Source: CAADGU01 sp964581605 (GTDB taxonomy: Bacteria > Chloroflexota > Anaerolineae > Promineifilales > Promineifilaceae). From it: a stretch of DNA of 6,541 bases. The stretch lies in assembly GCA_964581605.1 (NCBI GenBank), contig CAZOPF010000181.1, positions 1 through 6,541 of the forward strand, in the 5' to 3' direction. The number at the start of each line of letters is the position of its first letter. The first letter of the stretch is position 1. The position numbers and the translations under genes were made by a program. This document shows, one piece after another, positions 5,502-6,541 of the stretch. Below the pieces are notes generated by a model. That model was given only the letters and a program-made list of their open reading frames with translations. It was not told the origin of the DNA and made no database searches.

Positions 5502-6541
5502 ATGAACGCGACGGTTTCATCATCGGCAAAGCGGGGGATCAGGATAGACGGCCGTACCATCACCATCGTTTTGGGCGTCATTATCGTGGCCTTGTTGGCC
5601 GGGTATTATATACGCCAGCCGTTGCAGGCAACGGCCGTGTATGCCGCCACCCTGCGCCAGTCTACCCCCCTTATTCTCGGCGCGTTGTGTGGCCTCATCG
5701 GCGAACGCTCCGGCGTTATCAACATTGGCATTGAAGGGCAGATGTTGTTAGCCGCTTTCCTGGCGTTTCTGGCAAATGTGTATATCGGCCGTTTAGAGCT
5801 ATTCCCCCTTTCCGTGACTCTGCTCCTGGCGCTGCTCATTGGCGTGGCCAGTGGGGCCATCATGGGGCTGTTTTTGGCCTGGATGTCCGTCGGCTTGAAG
5901 ATGGATCAAATCATTGGTGGCACGGTCATTAACGGGCTGGCCGTAGGCATTACCAGCTTCTTTTACCAGACTGGACTGACCACGCAGGGCAAATTTCAAC
6001 CGGTTAGTCTTGGTTTTCTGTCAGACCTACCGCTTGTAGGGCCAGTTTTTTTCACCAATGCCCCCATCACCTTCCTGGCGATCATCCTGGTGTTTGTGAT
6101 GCAGTTTGCCCTTTTTCGCACGGTATGGGGGTTGCGCACCCGCTCGGTAGGTGAACACCCCAGCGCGGCCGATACGGTGGGCATCAATGTACACTGGACG
6201 CGCTACGTTAACGTGACCATCGCTGGTTGTTTTGCCGGGCTGGCCGGGGCGTATCTGACGTTGGAGGCGGTGGGATCATTTGAGCGGGGCATGACCAACG
6301 GCCGTGGCTTCATCGCCCTGGCCTGCATGATTTTTGGCAAATGGACCCCCCTGGGTTCCTGGGGGGCGGCGCTGCTCTTTGCCTTCTTCACCGCCCTGCA
6401 AACCCAACTGCAATTTACCGGCGGTCTGAAAATCCCTCACCAATTTTTGGGTATGCTGCCGTACATCCTCACCATCATTGTGTTGGCCGGTTTTGTCGGC
6501 CGTTCCCGCGCCCCCGCCGCCGTCGGGCAGGTGTATGAATC
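5502..6541 (+). CDS. ABC importer permease 2 (BPD_transp_2 family), 3'-truncated by the window
   Basis: The frame from ATG 5502 is open for 346 full codons to the window end, with no stop. It encodes the second permease of the importer, homologous in plan to permease 1 but distinct (NupQ-like). After a short basic N-terminus, hydrophobic segments lie near residues 19-36, 53-66, 72-97, 101-127, 137-156, 186-205, 236-256, 268-279, 285-302 and 315-333. Signatures are TPLILGALCGLIGERSGVIN at 55-74, continuing into the IGIEGQML block at 75-82; DQIIGGTVINGLAVGI at 135-150; the ATPase-coupling loop RTRSVGEHPSAADTVGI at 212-228; and RGFIALACMIFGKWTPLGSW at 268-287. The last residues (GRSRAPAAVGQVYE) look like the usual C-terminal tail, so only a few codons are probably missing. 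The ATPase subunit normally found with these genes is not seen upstream and may follow. Confidence 0.92.
   Translation, partial: MNATVSSSAKRGIRIDGRTITIVLGVIIVALLAGYYIRQPLQATAVYAATLRQSTPLILGALCGLIGERSGVINIGIEGQMLLAAFLAFLANVYIGRLELFPLSVTLLLALLIGVASGAIMGLFLAWMSVGLKMDQIIGGTVINGLAVGITSFFYQTGLTTQGKFQPVSLGFLSDLPLVGPVFFTNAPITFLAIILVFVMQFALFRTVWGLRTRSVGEHPSAADTVGINVHWTRYVNVTIAGCFAGLAGAYLTLEAVGSFERGMTNGRGFIALACMIFGKWTPLGSWGAALLFAFFTALQTQLQFTGGLKIPHQFLGMLPYILTIIVLAGFVGRSRAPAAVGQVYE

Larger units (their letters stand above)
385..6305. other. Twelve dispersed copies of the palindromic octamer ACGGCCGT
   Basis: Exact copies start at 385, 880, 1176, 1999, 2219, 2688, 3527, 4354, 4885, 5548, 5631 and 6298; the span given covers the first to the last copy. 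All lie in coding sequence, at least one per gene. Near copies include TCGGCCGT at 2018, 5126, 5785 and 6496, GCGGCCGT at 487 and CCGGCCGT at 2127. The distribution resembles highly iterated palindromes such as cyanobacterial HIP1, although the sequence differs. Confidence 0.85.

Overview
The window looks like an ordinary chromosomal stretch of a moderately GC-rich bacterium. My best guess is a Chloroflexota member of the Anaerolineae type. That guess rests on the style of the substrate-binding lipoprotein (lipobox followed by a long Glu/Pro/Ala-rich linker), the minimal SpoU methyltransferase, and intergenic spaces filled with short tandem and inverted repeats. It is inference; no marker gene settles it. 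There is no sign of a phage, an insertion sequence, CRISPR, tRNA or rRNA.

Layout. (1) At 1-56 an 8-bp tandem repeat runs in from outside the window and ends directly before the first start codon. (2) At 61-2082 three plus-strand genes are packed as a probable operon: a TrmH/SpoU-family RNA 2'-O-methyltransferase, a GNAT acetyltransferase, and a multi-pass membrane protein of the DUF389 family that overlaps the acetyltransferase by 29 bp and has a strong ribosome binding site. (3) At 2099-2875 on the minus strand lies a membrane-anchored LytM/M23 zinc peptidase. It converges on the DUF389 gene, and both stop codons sit in one inverted repeat. (4) At 2876-3100 there is a divergent intergenic region with a good sigma70-like promoter for the next block. 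(5) From 3101 to the window end lies an ABC importer of the BMP/PnrA (purine nucleoside) type: the lipoprotein, a perfect 16-bp hairpin with a T-run, permease 1, a spacer of ATCCGTA-like repeats, and permease 2, which is cut by the window end. The ATPase is not in the window and would be expected just downstream or elsewhere.

How the genes work together. The lipoprotein would capture a nucleoside-like ligand outside the membrane and hand it to the heterodimeric permease; the missing ATPase would drive import. The hairpin after the lipoprotein gene probably causes partial termination and 3'-end protection, so that binding protein is made in excess over permeases. The upstream operon and the peptidase have no obvious functional link to the transporter.

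The most interesting signals are at DNA level rather than in the proteins. The palindromic octamer ACGGCCGT occurs 12 times, in every gene and in all three codon phases. A palindromic element (consensus AGACCCTGAGG and its complement) supplies the stop codon of three genes, so that each protein ends in Arg-Pro-stop. I see no convincing undescribed protein system here.
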